Of a stretch of 64,000 nucleotides of DNA, positions 33,936 through 46,056 are shown piece after piece. Each line of letters starts with the position of its first letter. Positions within the stretch are counted from its first letter, which is position 1. Source of the stretch: Calonectria ilicicola. Taxonomy: Eukaryota; Ascomycota; Sordariomycetes; Hypocreales; Nectriaceae. The position numbers and the translations under genes are program-made. Where the stretch lies: positions 5,270,001 through 5,334,000 of the forward strand of contig CP085826.1 in assembly GCA_020809705.1 (NCBI GenBank), given 5' to 3'. Under the pieces are notes generated by a model. The model did not search any database and was not told the DNA's origin. It worked only from the letters and a program-made list of their open reading frames with translations.

Positions 33936-35404
33936 GAGCCGATTGGCTAAAACATGACATTTCGGGACTCGAACCCTAACTCAACTCCACTTGGATTGAT
34001 CAACCAGCTCCTGGGTGGAGGAGATACATCTCAACATGTGTCAGCCGTAGATATCATAACTGGGCCAGCTCTGGCGTGTACCCGAGTCGCCACCCCTGTC
34101 AGGCGGACGGTGCTGGGCCTGGGAACATGGTTACACAGGTGGCGTTGTGGTTTGATGACCGGCCTTAGGCATGACCGCATGAGAGGGTTGGGATGTATAA
34201 GAAAAAAAAAAGTCTTGTTTTCTCTTTTCTCTATTCACCATCCCCCCTCGGCGGTTCTCTCCAATCAGCGCCGAGGCGGCGTGGTATTGGGCCAGCATCG
34301 TCCGAGTGCAACAGCGAGCCTTGCAAAGAGGAGCAGCAGCAGCAGGTATGGGCTACACAACATGTACGAGGGTTCCACCATGCCCCCCTTGGGGAGCGAA
34401 AAGGAAACCGTCAAGGACGCTACCTTGTCCTTACTTATGTAGTGCAATGGGCAAGGCGATGCTGATTAGCTTCGCGAGGGCCATCATGGCACGTCAAGAC
34501 CTGCTAGCGGGGAAGCATTAATCGCATTATGATATGTCACAACGCAGGGCGGGACAGACATGGCCTTCTGCATTGGGCCATGGGCGAGGATGGGTCCAGC
34601 CAGGGTGCATGGCCCTGGAGCTTGAGTCCGATCTGAACAGGGCCTGCTGGAAGTGACATGATTGACGTTTGACACGGCGGCATTTCGTGTTCGATGCTAG
34701 CCACCTCGCAGACGGCAATCCCACGGATCGATGGTGCCCCCGATGTTCTCGACCTGGTGGCCCCCCACACTCTTGAGGCTGAGGAAGCTTGGGGTCGGCA
34801 ATCGGAGATGCGGAGTAGTCGAGCTAGCCAATGGCGAATGTCGTAGACTCAGAGTAATGTGGCTGGCCTTGCTGGTCATCGAGGACCGCAGTAGCTAGAG
34901 AGGACACCAGCCGTGTGTAGATGAGAGAACCCCCCGACTGTCCGTCAATATGCATGTTCTCCTGCAATGCGTTTCGTTGACTGGGATGGATGCAGTCGAA
35001 TCTGGAGTTGGTTAGGGACGGCCCTTGGCAGGCCTGGCAGGCCATGACTACCTCATCGCCAACGCGAGAAGAGAATCACGTCGTTTGAAGGCGACGTGCC
35101 CTTGATAGCTTTCTGTCGTTGGTTATTTATTTCTACCCCTCGCTTCTTGCCACAGGCCATACTTTGTCTGTCCTTTGCATGCCGCTGTCCGTCTTCTATT
35201 CCCACGGTTCTAATCTTTGGCGACAGCGTGTGTGGTACGACGACTTCTCTATCGAAAGCATAATTTGCCCCAAGGCCTTGTTTTCCTTCCTTCTTTCTTT
35301 TTCCTATCCTGGAGGCGTTGCCGAAGGCTTCAATCAAGTCGGGCCAGCGAACACTTCCTTCTCCAGGGCAAAGCAAAAGCAGGCAACTCTATTGCTTTAG
35401 AGCA
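33936..35404. other. Intergenic, no gene recognised
   Basis: A 1.5 kb gap between two genes read in the same direction. It contains an A-run at 34202-34211 and a CAGCAGCAGCAGGT stretch near 34334. No supported feature; the last 300 bases are the promoter of the RRM gene. Confidence 0.5.
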
Positions 35405-37048
35405 ATGTCAGCCGAAGCCACGATCCAGGCCACTGTTGGCCCAGGCGACGAGACAGGAGTTTATCACATTACGTTCTGCAATGTGCGTTGGTGGAGCCCC
35501 CTCTATAATGGCCTCAGAGCGCGAGTCTGACCGAGATCTGCAGCTACCTTTTGGGGCCTCATGGCTCGAATTGAAGGAGTGGATTCGCACGGCATGCGAA
35601 GTCGATCGCATCGAAATCTTCCCCAAAAGCACATCAGCATGGGTTCGCGTCAAGGGAAAAGAAAACTTTGAGAAGGCCTGGAGTACGCCGTCCCTTCTCA
35701 TTGCATAGTCGTGCGGCGGGCACTAGCTGACGGTATAGCAGGACTTCTTAACGGCGGCGTCTTCAACGGGCGCTCCATCATCGCATCCGACAAGAACCGG
35801 AGTGAGACGATCAAAATCAGGGAGGCAGTTTCCGGGACGCCGCAGGTGAGCTCTGCTCAAACGCCCCGGTATTATCCCACGCCCCCAACGCAATATGGAT
35901 CGCCAGCGACGTCGGATTCGTCGCAGCACTACATGGCGACCACTAGCGGCCAGGTATGCCAACCTCTGAGGAGCCCGCGCCAAGCATCTTGCATCTAACG
36001 ACCCCGTCATTAGTATTGTCTAGGAAGCACCTATGCCCAGCCGGCATACGCCAGCCAGCCCATAACTGTGGCGGTGCCTGTGCCCGTCCCTGTGCCAGTG
36101 CCAGTACCAGTGCCCGTGTCGACTCTCAGCTACACGCAGCAGCCCATCACCACCGCTACTGCCCCCGCAACGCCTGTCACGTACGCCCCGCAGGATCTGG
36201 GGACCTATTACAACTATGTTAATGCTCCTAGCGGACCCTCATCGATGAACCCGACTGCTACTGTCTTTTCTAGTCGCAGCCGTGGGGGCGGTACCCAGTA
36301 CACGCTGCCGTATCGTGGTCGGCCCGAAGCTCCCACGCCTTGCAACACCTATGAAGCTTCCCAGCAGCCTGTAGAACAGCCTGTAGAACAGCCTGTAGAG
36401 CCTCAGGTTCCTGTCCGGGAGCGGACGGTGCACATCTCCCCTTTCCCGCAGCAGGCCAGAGTCGATGAGGTAACCATATGGCTCCGTCGCAAAGTCAGCT
36501 CGTACAGATACCGCTACCTCAAAGTGCCCCAGAACAGCAACAGCAGATACCTCCGGGGGTACGCCTGCGTGGTGTTTGAATCGGCTTCTGGGGCCTCCAA
36601 GGGTTTGGAGGTGCTGGGGAAAGCACGATTCCAGGGCCGGAGGGTCACAGCCCGAATGCTTACTGAGGATGACGAGCAGATTGACTCGGAGCTCATGACC
36701 TATGTCCAGCCCGTGCTGGAAGTGGCACCTCCCACTGAGCCCGCTCGAATGAGAGACGACCGTTATCAGCACGACCGGAGCCACCGGTCAAAGTACAAGG
36801 AGTCAAGGGGGAAAACGCCAGCTGGCTCGGATAAGAGACGGTCTTCTGACAAGAAGGTGGCGTCTTCTTCAAGTAAGAAGAGCAGATCACACAGCTCACA
36901 CCACGAAAAGAAGTCTTCGTCTTCGTCTTCCAAGAAACGACCCTCTGGAGACAAGAAGAGCAGCAGCAGCAGCATTAGCACTGGCAGTAGCGGTGATGGG
37001 CCCATCGTTGTCGATGGGTCGTCGCACAGGCGATCTAAATCTAGATGA
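35405..37048 (+). CDS. Two-RRM RNA-binding protein with Ser/Lys tail
   Basis: Four exons: 35405-35482, 35544-35682, 35739-35953 and 36014-37048, giving 488 residues; branch sites GTCTGAC, GCTGACG and TCTAACG fit. RRM1 (about residues 19-105) is only complete after splicing: YHITFCN-LPFGAS forms the RNP2-like strand and WVRVKGKENFEKAW the RNP1 region. Residues 165-180 are a pure Val-Pro repeat. A QPVE repeat occurs at about 262-274. RRM2 spans about 283-356, with VHISPFP as RNP2 and GYACVVFES as RNP1. The last 90 residues are rich in Ser, Lys and Arg, as in splicing and mRNA-binding factors. The name of this family is not known to me; a nuclear mRNA-binding role is inference. Confidence 0.8.
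36069..36118 (+). repeat. In-frame Val-Pro coding repeat
   Basis: Eight GTx-CCx dipeptide units in tandem, with varied third bases (GTG, GTC, GTA, GTT; CCT, CCC, CCA, CCG). The varied codons suggest selection for the peptide rather than recent slippage. Confidence 0.8.
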
Positions 37049-38132
37049 AGAACATATGGGGTCTACAGCGGGAAAGATGCCAAGCGGGCACATCCCCTCC
37101 CTCCTCCATTCATTCTCATGTTGCTATTCTATTCTAACCACCCCTTGTTCGTTTTCATGTACTTGATGGTCCTCTTTTTTTTCTTCTTCTTCTCTTTCAC
37201 CTTTCTTCTTTCTCCGTCCCTCCCTCTTTCATTCTTCCCTTCGTCCTTCTTGCAGGGGACATGCGGCTAGTCAGCCAAGGATAATAGCTCGACGATGTTG
37301 GTTGGGTGAACAGCGACTAGGGGGAAGGGAGGGGAAGCGCATAGCGTGGGTTCGTGCCACTCACTTGGATGGAGATGCCAATATGCAATGCATTAGGAAG
37401 CAAGTCGAGGCACGTGGATTTGGAGTGCTTGGGTCTATGATATCAAAGCAGCGGGGTTGGAGTCTTTTTTTTTTGGGTCACTTTCTTGTAGCAATAATCA
37501 GAAGCGCAGTGTTTCGGGTTTTGCACGTTTTGGGCCTGGGGCCGGGGAGTTGGCAACAGGAGGCATAAAAGTTGTACACGAAGCCATAGCATGTTTACCA
37601 CTGAAGTCAAGAATGCCATTTTTCAGACAACGCTGGGCACCTCGTCACGGATTTTTTCAAAAAACGGTTGCAAGGCCCATATGGGCAGACGTCTCTCGTG
37701 GCCTGCAGGGGTTGTCTCCCGTCCCGTCCCACCTCATACGCTATGGTAGTATGGGAGGGGAGGCCTTTTTTTGTGGTGGCCCACGGCCGCGGCCAGCAGA
37801 GAGAGTCAAGAGAGAGAGATATCCGAAAAGGGGAGAGGGCATGGGGGGGACCAAGCAGGCTGGTCAAGCTGCACAAACTCGGCCTATCGTCTGAAGTGTG
37901 CGTTTTTTTTTTTTAGGCTGACTGGGGGGGTGGTGGTGCAATCAAACAATTTTTTTGTGGTTTTGGGTCATGGGCGCAAGCCATCTATCTCGACCTTAAC
38001 CCCTCCCCCCTCTCTCTGTCAGTCTCTCTCTCCATCCTACCAACGCATGACATACCCCTGCTCTGCAAACCTGCACTGGCCGCGAAACTCGAGGCCGGGC
38101 TTGGGGGGAGAGCGGGGCTGGCTTTGGGCACA

Positions 38133-38152
38133 TGTGTGTGTGTGTGTGTGTG
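38133..38152. repeat. (TG)10 microsatellite
   Basis: Ten uninterrupted TG units. Confidence 0.95.
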
Positions 38153-38400
38153 AGGGGGGCGAAAACAACAGCACAGCAGACCAAAAAAAAAAAAAAAAAA
38201 AGACGAGACATGGAAAGGGAAGAGGAAGCAATTCATTCGGTGGTGCTGCTGGTTGAGGTGCCGGGGCCCATCATTGGGTCGGCCAGGCATGGGTGGTAAA
38301 CTCGGTGCATGCGCGTGTTCGGCAGTTAATGCTGGTCCCTTGACCTTTTGGGCGGTTCAGTGCGACCATGATTTGTGTGTGAGAGAGCGTGTGTGTGTGA

Positions 38401-38490
38401 GTGCGAGAGTGTGCGAGAGTGTGCGAGAGTGTGTGAGAGTGTGTGAGAGTGTGTGAGAGTGTGTGAGAGTGTGTGAGAGTGTGTGAGAGT
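38401..38490. repeat. 10-base minisatellite GTGYGAGAGT, nine units
   Basis: Nine perfect-length units: three GTGCGAGAGT, then six GTGTGAGAGT. A degraded tenth unit (GTGTGGGCGT) follows, and irregular GTGTGTG/GAGAG sequence precedes from about 38375. The variant units are grouped, not mixed, which points to recent unit duplication. Confidence 0.95.
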
Positions 38491-38544
38491 GTGTGGGCGT
38501 GTGTATGTGCAAGTATGGGCGTGTGGCGAGAATGTAATGTGCAG

Positions 38545-38568
38545 TGTATGTATGTATGTATGTATGTA
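38545..38568. repeat. (TGTA)6 microsatellite
   Basis: Six tandem TGTA units followed by degraded ACGCACGTACGTATG. Confidence 0.9.
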
Positions 38569-38624
38569 CGCACGTACGTATGTGGTGTAGTAGTAGCAGT
38601 AGTAGTCAGTCAGTCATGTCGAAC

Positions 38625-38654
38625 AAGGCCAAGGCCAAGGCCAAGACCAAGACC
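38625..38654. repeat. AAGGCC/AAGACC hexanucleotide repeat, five units
   Basis: Three AAGGCC units then two AAGACC units, followed by a partial AAGCC. Related to the repeat at 22561-22606. Confidence 0.9.
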
Positions 38655-39331
38655 AAGCCAGCAAGCAAGAAACGACGACGTCGACAATTTGATCATGATG
38701 GGCCAGTGGGGCCAGACGCAGGAGAAGGAGATGACGGCAGACGCGAGGGCAAACAGAGGAAAAAGCAAAGGGGAAAAAAGAGGGATCCCAGTCTTTTTCC
38801 TCGTCTCGTTTGCTCGCTGCTTGCTGCTTGCTGCATATATGCTGCATATGCATGCAGCCATCCTCCATCGTCCCTTTTAGCCTCCCCCTGCTCCCTGTCC
38901 GTACCTCATATTGATGATGGCCCTATGACAGATTCATCCAGACACCCTTGTGCTCCAGTCCCAAGACTCCACGTCCTCAGAGCCCAAAAGTTCGTTCGAG
39001 CAAAAGCCCGTCCCAGTGTAACCCGAAATGCGTCTCGCCCCTCCAGTCAGACATCGTACCATTGTTGCCGCCAGTCTCCTCTATACACCGGTCCATCATC
39101 AATCATCCTTACTCGCTAGCCTGCAGCCGTGACACCGCATCTCGGTGACGGGATTCAATTCAAATCAAAAAAAACATTCCCGGCCTCCTAAATCAAGAAA
39201 CAGCCGTCAAGAAGGGGAGGGGGGGAAGAGGGGGGGAAAAAATATCAACCTTGTCCAGGGATATATGCACGAGCCCTAATCATGGCCGCTGATTGCCCAG
39301 GTTCATACATTATTGCCTCTTCTCTCACATT

Positions 39332-39355
39332 CATACCCATACCCATACCCATACT
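39332..39355. repeat. (CATACC)4-like repeat
   Basis: Four CATACC-type units, the last with a base change, grading into CATGCTCACGCTCATGATCATG. It lies just past the Laa1 stop codon. Confidence 0.85.
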
Positions 39356-39427
39356 CATGCTCACGCTCATGATCATGCTCATATTCATGCCCGTACTCTT
39401 GTTCTCGCCACCGAAACCCGTGTCCGC

Positions 39428-42400
39428 TTACCCCCCAAAGTCCATCTTCAGCGCAATCGTCGGTTGACCAGTCGCCCCTGGAAGTGCCATCCTTGTCTGT
39501 GCCGTTGTTTGCTGTCCAGACCTAATCACCTCTTCAAGGAACGTCTTCTGCCCATCACTCAGCCCCCCCACCACAGCCTTGAATGAGGCTTGGTCCGCAG
39601 CCGCAAGCTCCAACAGACGTGCACTAGTTTCCCGATAAACCTCCTCACCTTCTGCAGTCGCCCGTGCCATCAAGGTCGGTATCACTAAGGACATGGCTGT
39701 CAAGACTCGGCTCTTGTCCACTGAGCCCGCATACAGGCACAGCGCATGTGCAGTCAAACCCCTTGCATTCTCAGGGTCTTCGGCGTTGGCGTCGGTGACA
39801 AACCCTATCAGGCGAGGGAACAAGTAGCGAGCAATGCTGAGATCTGCAGCTGTAGGGGAAGGTTGCAGTAGCAGGGATCTAACACAGTTCGCCGCAATCT
39901 TGGCAGTCTATTTCGGCAAGGTTAGCATGTTTGTACTCAATCAAATCAAAGTGACAGGTAGCATGAGAGTGAGTGCTTACCATTCGATCCGTCAGGCAAT
40001 CCAGCAGCTCGTCTAAGTACCGTGCTACCAGAGGCTCCGTCACAGGTAGATGATTAGTGCCGCCGGTAAAGAGAATTGTCGTAGCCAGCAGACAATTCTT
40101 GACGCACGCAAGCGATTGCGCCGCCTCACGCTTTTGTGCGTTTAGATAGATGGATAGGAAACGCCGAAGGCAGCCCTGCATTTGGACATCGGCGGCAGAC
40201 GGCCCGGGCCTGCTGGATTCCCTTTTCGACTTGGACATGCTTGCGACAAACCGCTTCAAGGTGGGCAGTGATTGGGGCACAATCATATCTTGGCACTCGG
40301 GCGTGGCCAGCGTCGTGGCGAAAATGTGAATGATGCATGCATGCAGGTCTGTTTTGATAATTGACGGGAAGACTTCCGCCGCATTGACAAGGGCGTTCAA
40401 CGACGAGCGTATCAACAAGATTGCCTCCTCATTCACTTGGTGCCTGACTGGCTGACCGCCTTCTGATAGGTTAGGGAGTAGGCCAGCGCACACCAAGACA
40501 ATGATCCTGGTCAGCTCAAACAGCTGGTCGATGTCGTCCGAGAGATCGCCATCCTCGTCATTATGCCTCCTTGCCGACGGATGTGATACGAGAAGCACAC
40601 TCGCAATTTCCACAATTACGGCCTGGACATCCAACCCCTCTGTTAGCACAAGGCGGTCAAGTAGGTCCATGGTTTCAGAAAACACGTCCGGCCTGAAAAT
40701 GGCGTGGCCAGAGACACTTGGATGGAGGATTTTCTTAAGGGCCGAGAGGATTGCCAAGGTTTGTTCGTGCGTAGCCAATGAATCACTCTGTCCGGAGCGA
40801 GTCGCAAGCGCCTCAAAGGCAAGCCCAAACAAAACAAAAAAGAATGCCACTGGTTCATCTCGATAGTTGATGTCTGAGCTCTTGTTATTGCCGTTGGTTG
40901 AGGGGCCTTCTGATTCTTTGCCGTCCAAAGCATCAAATACAAACTCGCTGTCCTGCTCAATCAAGCTAGCAATCGCGTCCACCAACTTCAACCAGGCATC
41001 CTGGTAAAAGCGTAGAAGGGTTTCTCGGTTCAACGCAGCGTAGATTGTATCAAGACTACCAGACAGGGATGGGGGTCCAAGTGTCATTGAAATATCGGGT
41101 TCGAATCGTAGTCGTGCAAACTCTCGGAGAGACTCGAGCCAGAGAGGCGTCAAGGTTCCAATGTGTGGCTTAAGAACTTCCAGAAGATATTGCTGCTCAG
41201 TACTTGCAACCTGTAGCTCAGCCCAGGCCGAGAAAACAGAGATTTTGACCATGACTTGGGCATTGGAGCTCAGTCCCTTCAAGTCGCCAATCGCAGCATT
41301 TTCACTATCCTTGGAGAAATTCTCAAGAGCAGTGACAAGTGTCTTCAGAATACGGCCCATGCGGTCGACATCTGTAACGATACCAATCGAGATGAAGCTT
41401 GCACAAACATTGACAGCTTCAGAGGCAAGCTCGGGGGAAGAGTCAGCTGCAAAAGCAGGTGTGAGCGCCGAACTAATTTGGGCCTGGTATTGTTCGAGTA
41501 ACATTGCCTCTTCGAAATCTGGGTCGGGAGTTTTCCCAAACATCTTCAGCACTGCTCCGATGATCTTCAAGCCCCATACTCGCAGTTCAAGAACGCTCGC
41601 TGTGGATGCAGAGAACGCAATTCGAACAACTTCGGCTATCCTGTTCTGTAGCTCATTCTGAGCTTGTGACTCTCCATTTGCAGCCACATCCTTGGCAACG
41701 AGAATAAACATGTCATTGACACATCCCATAGCAAATGTCGTCACCTGCCATCGGAGAGGCTCAACCTCTGAGATAGATGGATTGTCCTTTTCGTCTCCGC
41801 CCGCTCCAGCTGCAGCCGCAAAGCCAGCAACCTCCTCGTCCCGAAGATCGGGAAGACCGCCGCCCTTGGCGCCCGATTGGCCATCTTCCGTCTTGGGTTG
41901 AGCTCTAGTCATTTTGTGCACCGCCTGGAACCGTTGCAGCCATGTGCCAGTCTCAGTGAGACATGTTTGATGCATCCAGTTGCGGATGATATTGCGGATT
42001 CCATCGTGACTTGGGGCATTGTCCAGTACGAGCCAAAGTTGCTCTTCAAATCCCTTCTCTGCCTCTCGTAAAACATCATTAGGATCCCGTTTCATGATGT
42101 TATGGAGACCGTCTACAGCCACATCACGCAAGGTCGTTGACTCAGACGAAAGATACTTCTGAAGAAGTTTGACATAATCGGCGAAGTGCATATGTCCAGG
42201 AGCGTAGAGGGACAAGTGTTCGAAACATGCCAAAGCACCTCTCTGCACAAGGATGTTATCCTCATCTCGAAATTGTTCAACCAGTGTAAGGATCAGCTCC
42301 CTGGACTTGGATGCATCCTGAAGGTCAGGCCCTAAGACATTGATCAGGGAATCAACGCAACGGGCGATGGCAGATGTTGTAGACAGTTCCATCTCAAGAT

Positions 42401-45400
42401 TCATGGTAATCGCCGACGATATCTCTGTATGATGTGTCTCAGAAAGATAGAGCTGAACCAGCATTCCTAAAGTGCTTGGGACATATCCAGCAAAGCTCAA
42501 TCCTGCAGCATCCGATGCCAAAGATAAGGCCTCGAGAGCCCAATAATGAACGACGGGGTGAGGGTCATTGCAGAGCGACATGAGAATGCCCAGAATTGTC
42601 TTTAGGTGGTAGCCAGCCGCCATACCGCCAACCTTTGTCTGGATCGAACCAAGAGCCATCGCACAGCCTGCTCTTGCACTAGGTTCACGGTTGCCGACGA
42701 TGGTATCAACGAGATATTTAATTTCATTATTCGTAAACCCATTTCCATAAACGTTGCACAGTCTAGCAACTGCTTCATAACCAAGGCTTCGCACATGCTG
42801 ATCAGGGTCAAGGACAAAATCGCGAACAATGTCTTGCAGTAATGCTTCTACTGCACTATTGGAGATGTCTCCAGAAGGAGACTGAGTTTCTTTGACTGCG
42901 ACTCTCATTGTCGCTAGAATGGCCGTAGCAAGGTTCACATTGATTGCTGCTTTGCGGCCTGGGTCTCTTTGAAGAACACCTGCCGATGCAAAGGTTCGAA
43001 TCTGCTCGAGGATACTCTCCTGAACTTTAGCTGGGGTGAGCGGGAAGGCAAATGCAAACAGCTGGATTGCCGTGTTGATCACCTCGGTTGGGGCAGGATG
43101 AGGAGCTTTCGATGCCGTGGTCATATTACTGATGTATAACACTGAGGCATCGTGTTCCAAGCTGCCGCAAATCGGGGAATGGAGAAGGCTATTGATAGTG
43201 TCCTCGGGGCTATCATCCTCAGCAATTTCATCCACGGAATTTTCCTGTTGTCCAGGAAGCTTTTTGACCTTGGAGCCCGCAACGAGTCCAGTAATTCCAA
43301 AGCCGGAATTATCTCCGACATCCCAGATAGATTCAAAGGTGGCGGCAGCGTTAGCAATGGATGCACTAAGCGAGTTTAGTGAATAATTTTCTGGGTCAGA
43401 AAAAAGGGAAATGGCAAGAGTCAGGAGGTTTGATTGGAGCAAAGCCTCACTTCCGCCAGCGGGACTGAGGTTGACAAGCTTGACGTAACACTGTAAGACT
43501 CTGCGCTGGACCATCATATCAAGGTCGTAAAGCTGCAAGGCCGGTGTGAGTCTCTGGGAAGTGTCATCCGTAGTCTTCTTAGATGGCAGGGTCTTCAAGA
43601 AAGCAGTGGTGCTCTGCAACATGGTCGCGATTCTCTTGGACACATCTACAGTGAGAAGGCGACTGTTAAACTCGAGGAAAGCCAAGATCGACCCGAGGGC
43701 GCATTCCCTGACGTGAGCTAAAAAGGAGGCTTCAAGAAAACTCCTTGCGGATGTGTTGTCCTTGGCTAACGGCTTTGGTAAGGCATTCTTCCACAACAGC
43801 AGCAACTGTGAGAGATGTATTTTAACAAAATTAGGGCCAAGAGACATCAGACCGCCAATGAGGGTCCATGCAACCTGAATTTGCGTAGCAGAGACCCGAA
43901 GTTCAGATTGGCTACTGGACTTCAGGAGGTTCGTCGCCATTGTCAGAACTCGGCTGTTAATATCAACGGATCCGTGGAGAGGACGCGATGGGCTCGCACT
44001 CAACGTTGCGGCCAGGCCGTGGGCAAATCCAACACATCTCCGTGGAGAGTTGCGACCGCTCCCTAACAAAGAGAGCTCGCGATTAAGGCTGTTCATACAA
44101 ACGGAGAGACATGGAAGTAGTTGTTGAGGGCATGCAAGAACAAAAGTCTTCATGCAATGAGAGGCGAAAACTTGGACAGTGTAGCTTTGGTGTTGCAGGA
44201 CTTGCAACAGCCCGTCTCTGCAAGAGTCCGAGAAACTGTTTGCCGCTGAACCCAGCGACTCAATAAGCGAGGCCACCGCACTCAGTGTGGTTATTAAGCA
44301 CTGCTTGGATGGTTCTGGTCGCTCAGCCAGGGCTTGAGGATAATTCTTCAAAATGTTGTTAATCAAGCTCTTGGCAGCCTTGATTTGGCCCGACTCTCCC
44401 AAGATCTTTCGCCCAATTACGTCCTGAATAACTGTGTCCACAATCTTGCGCGAGATCAACAAGCGGTAGCGGTTATTGGCTATGGTCGCGTGTCCAAGCA
44501 CATCCACCGTGAGACTCTCCACAATTGTCAGGTAATTGGTCTCGATGAGTTTCTCTCCCAGGCGACGGAAGAGTTTGCCGTAGCAAATGCCAATAGCTGC
44601 TCGAGCCTTGTTAGAAGTCGCTGCTTTGACATAGTGGCCTGCCAGGAGTTTGAGCATATCCGCCAGTGACATCGAGAGCGCTTGGTTTCGTTTCCCGGGG
44701 GCGGGGCTTGATGGCCTCGATGGGATCTCGTCGTCATCTCCTGTGATAGCGGGGTGGGTAGAAACTCGCTTGAGAGCCTTTGACTTTGGTTTTTTGCTCT
44801 TTGGAGACGCTTCGCCCGGACCAGTCTCTGAATGGCCTTGCACGAGAGCCTCGGCAAGACATTCAGCCGCAGCTTGACGAACTTGTGCCGAAGAAGAATC
44901 AAATGCTTTGAAGATGGCTGTCTCTAATTTGTCGAAATCTGAAGAGTTGGTAAAATAAGACGTGCACTTTACCAGCGCATTAAGACATCGACATGCCGAT
45001 GCAATAACAAGTGACCCTTTATCAGAGGATGCGTGGTTGCGCCCCTGTTTCCAAATGTCCCGTGCGATGACTTCATCCATGCTCCCCTCCACCATCCTCA
45101 CAATCTTCCCAAGAGCAGTCAAGGTGGCTGCACGTAATCCCGCGTGGTTCGAAGACGATTTTAACAGCTTTATCAAGGTCGAGCAGGAGAGTTGGTGCGA
45201 CGCAATGACACTGTCGCCCGCCGCAGCAAACACATCGCCAAGGCAGCTAACTGCTGCATGCTTGGTCCGAATCTCTGCATCCGTCTTCGATTTCCCTCCT
45301 GAGATTATGGTGATGAGGTCATTGATAGTTTCGAATAATAACTTCCTGTCTCCAATTCCGAAAATGTGCGCCAAGCATTTGCCCAGGTTGTTTCTTATAA

Positions 45401-45671
45401 CTCGCGAGGGTTGCGGAGAGGCCAGGTTGATGATTTGGAAGATCTGCTTTTTGAGATAGAACTGCTGCGCGGTGCAGTCGTCGGCTGGAAGCGAGAGAAC
45501 ATGCTTTGTCAATTTCGAAACGAACGTCAATAGAAACAAGTCTTGTTGTTCTGCCGGCAAAGATTGAAGCTTCGAGACATCGAGTTCAGGATTCGCAGTC
45601 GCGGAGTCGGAGGGGGGCGGTGGCGCCTCACTGGGCTGGCTCGAAGGTTCGGGTTCCTGGGATTCCGACAT
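39428..45671 (-). CDS. LAA1: Laa1/HEATR5-type HEAT-repeat protein
   Basis: Two exons on the minus strand, 45671-39981 and 39907-39428, giving 2056 residues, close to yeast Laa1 (about 2000). The only intron (73 nt, GTAAGC, branch GCTAACC) is near the 3' end and joins in phase 0. The first 45 residues are Pro/Ser/Glu-rich. The rest is almost entirely helical repeat, with runs such as HAAVSCLGDVFAAAGD, LRAATLTALGKIVR and VRQAAAECLAEALV, as in HEAT/ARM solenoids. A charged Lys/Pro/Ser loop near residues 290-330 breaks the array. Laa1/HEATR5 (with Laa2) brings the AP-1 clathrin adaptor to trans-Golgi and endosomal membranes. Family assignment rests on size, architecture and the conserved N-terminal region; confidence is good but not absolute. 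Confidence 0.85.
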
Positions 45672-46056
45672 GGCACACAGAGTGCTACGCCGTCAATATT
45701 TCCCAGATATTTTCGAGGATGTGTGTTTAACGCGTCTTCGCAAAAGGAGACCCGTTTCCGCGTAATTTTGTAAGAGTGAGATGCGGAACTGGTGGTTTCG
45801 CCATGACGTTCCATGCCACATGCCTCAGGGAGAGCACCATAGTTAGCAGCCAATCAAGCCCCACCAAACCCCCCCCCTGACAGCTGCTCTGGGGAAGATC
45901 TTTAACCCGGCGCAGTTTGGAGCTGCCTTGAGCACCATGGCATTGAGTTTCAATTGCTAGCTCACGCAATTGACGCAGATGAAACAGTCTTGAGCAATTA
46001 GCAGGAAATTCTTCCGCCTTCTGATAGCTCCCATTTTTTTTTTACACCAAGACATA
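45672..46056. promoter_or_regulatory. Bidirectional promoter of LAA1 and TACO1 with CCAAT box
   Basis: 385 bases separate the two divergent start codons, so both promoters must share it. A CCAAT sequence lies at 45850-45854, near the middle; CCAAT is bound by the HAP complex. A T-run (46034-46042) precedes the TACO1 start. Use of the CCAAT is inferred. Confidence 0.5.

Larger units (their letters stand above)
37049..39427. other. Intergenic, microsatellite-rich
   Basis: A 2.4 kb gap between convergent genes. It is dominated by simple repeats: a pyrimidine tract at 37170-37250, a T-run near 37905, a TG repeat, an A-run at 38183-38201, a 10-base minisatellite, TGTA units, AAGGCC hexamers and CATACC hexamers. 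Long frames through the repeats are artefacts of repetition. Confidence 0.6.

Noticed and set aside
33964..33976. GGGACTCGAACCC, which on the minus strand looks like a tRNA T-arm (B box).
   Set aside because: The neighbouring sequence gives no acceptor stem, D-arm or anticodon arm of the right spacing, and it lies in the 3' region of the WDR8 gene.
38271..38573. 100-codon frame rich in His-Thr repeats.
   Set aside because: It is a translation of the simple repeats, not a gene.
41098..41108. GGTTCGAATCG, another B-box-like string.
   Set aside because: It falls inside the LAA1 coding sequence and no cloverleaf forms around it.
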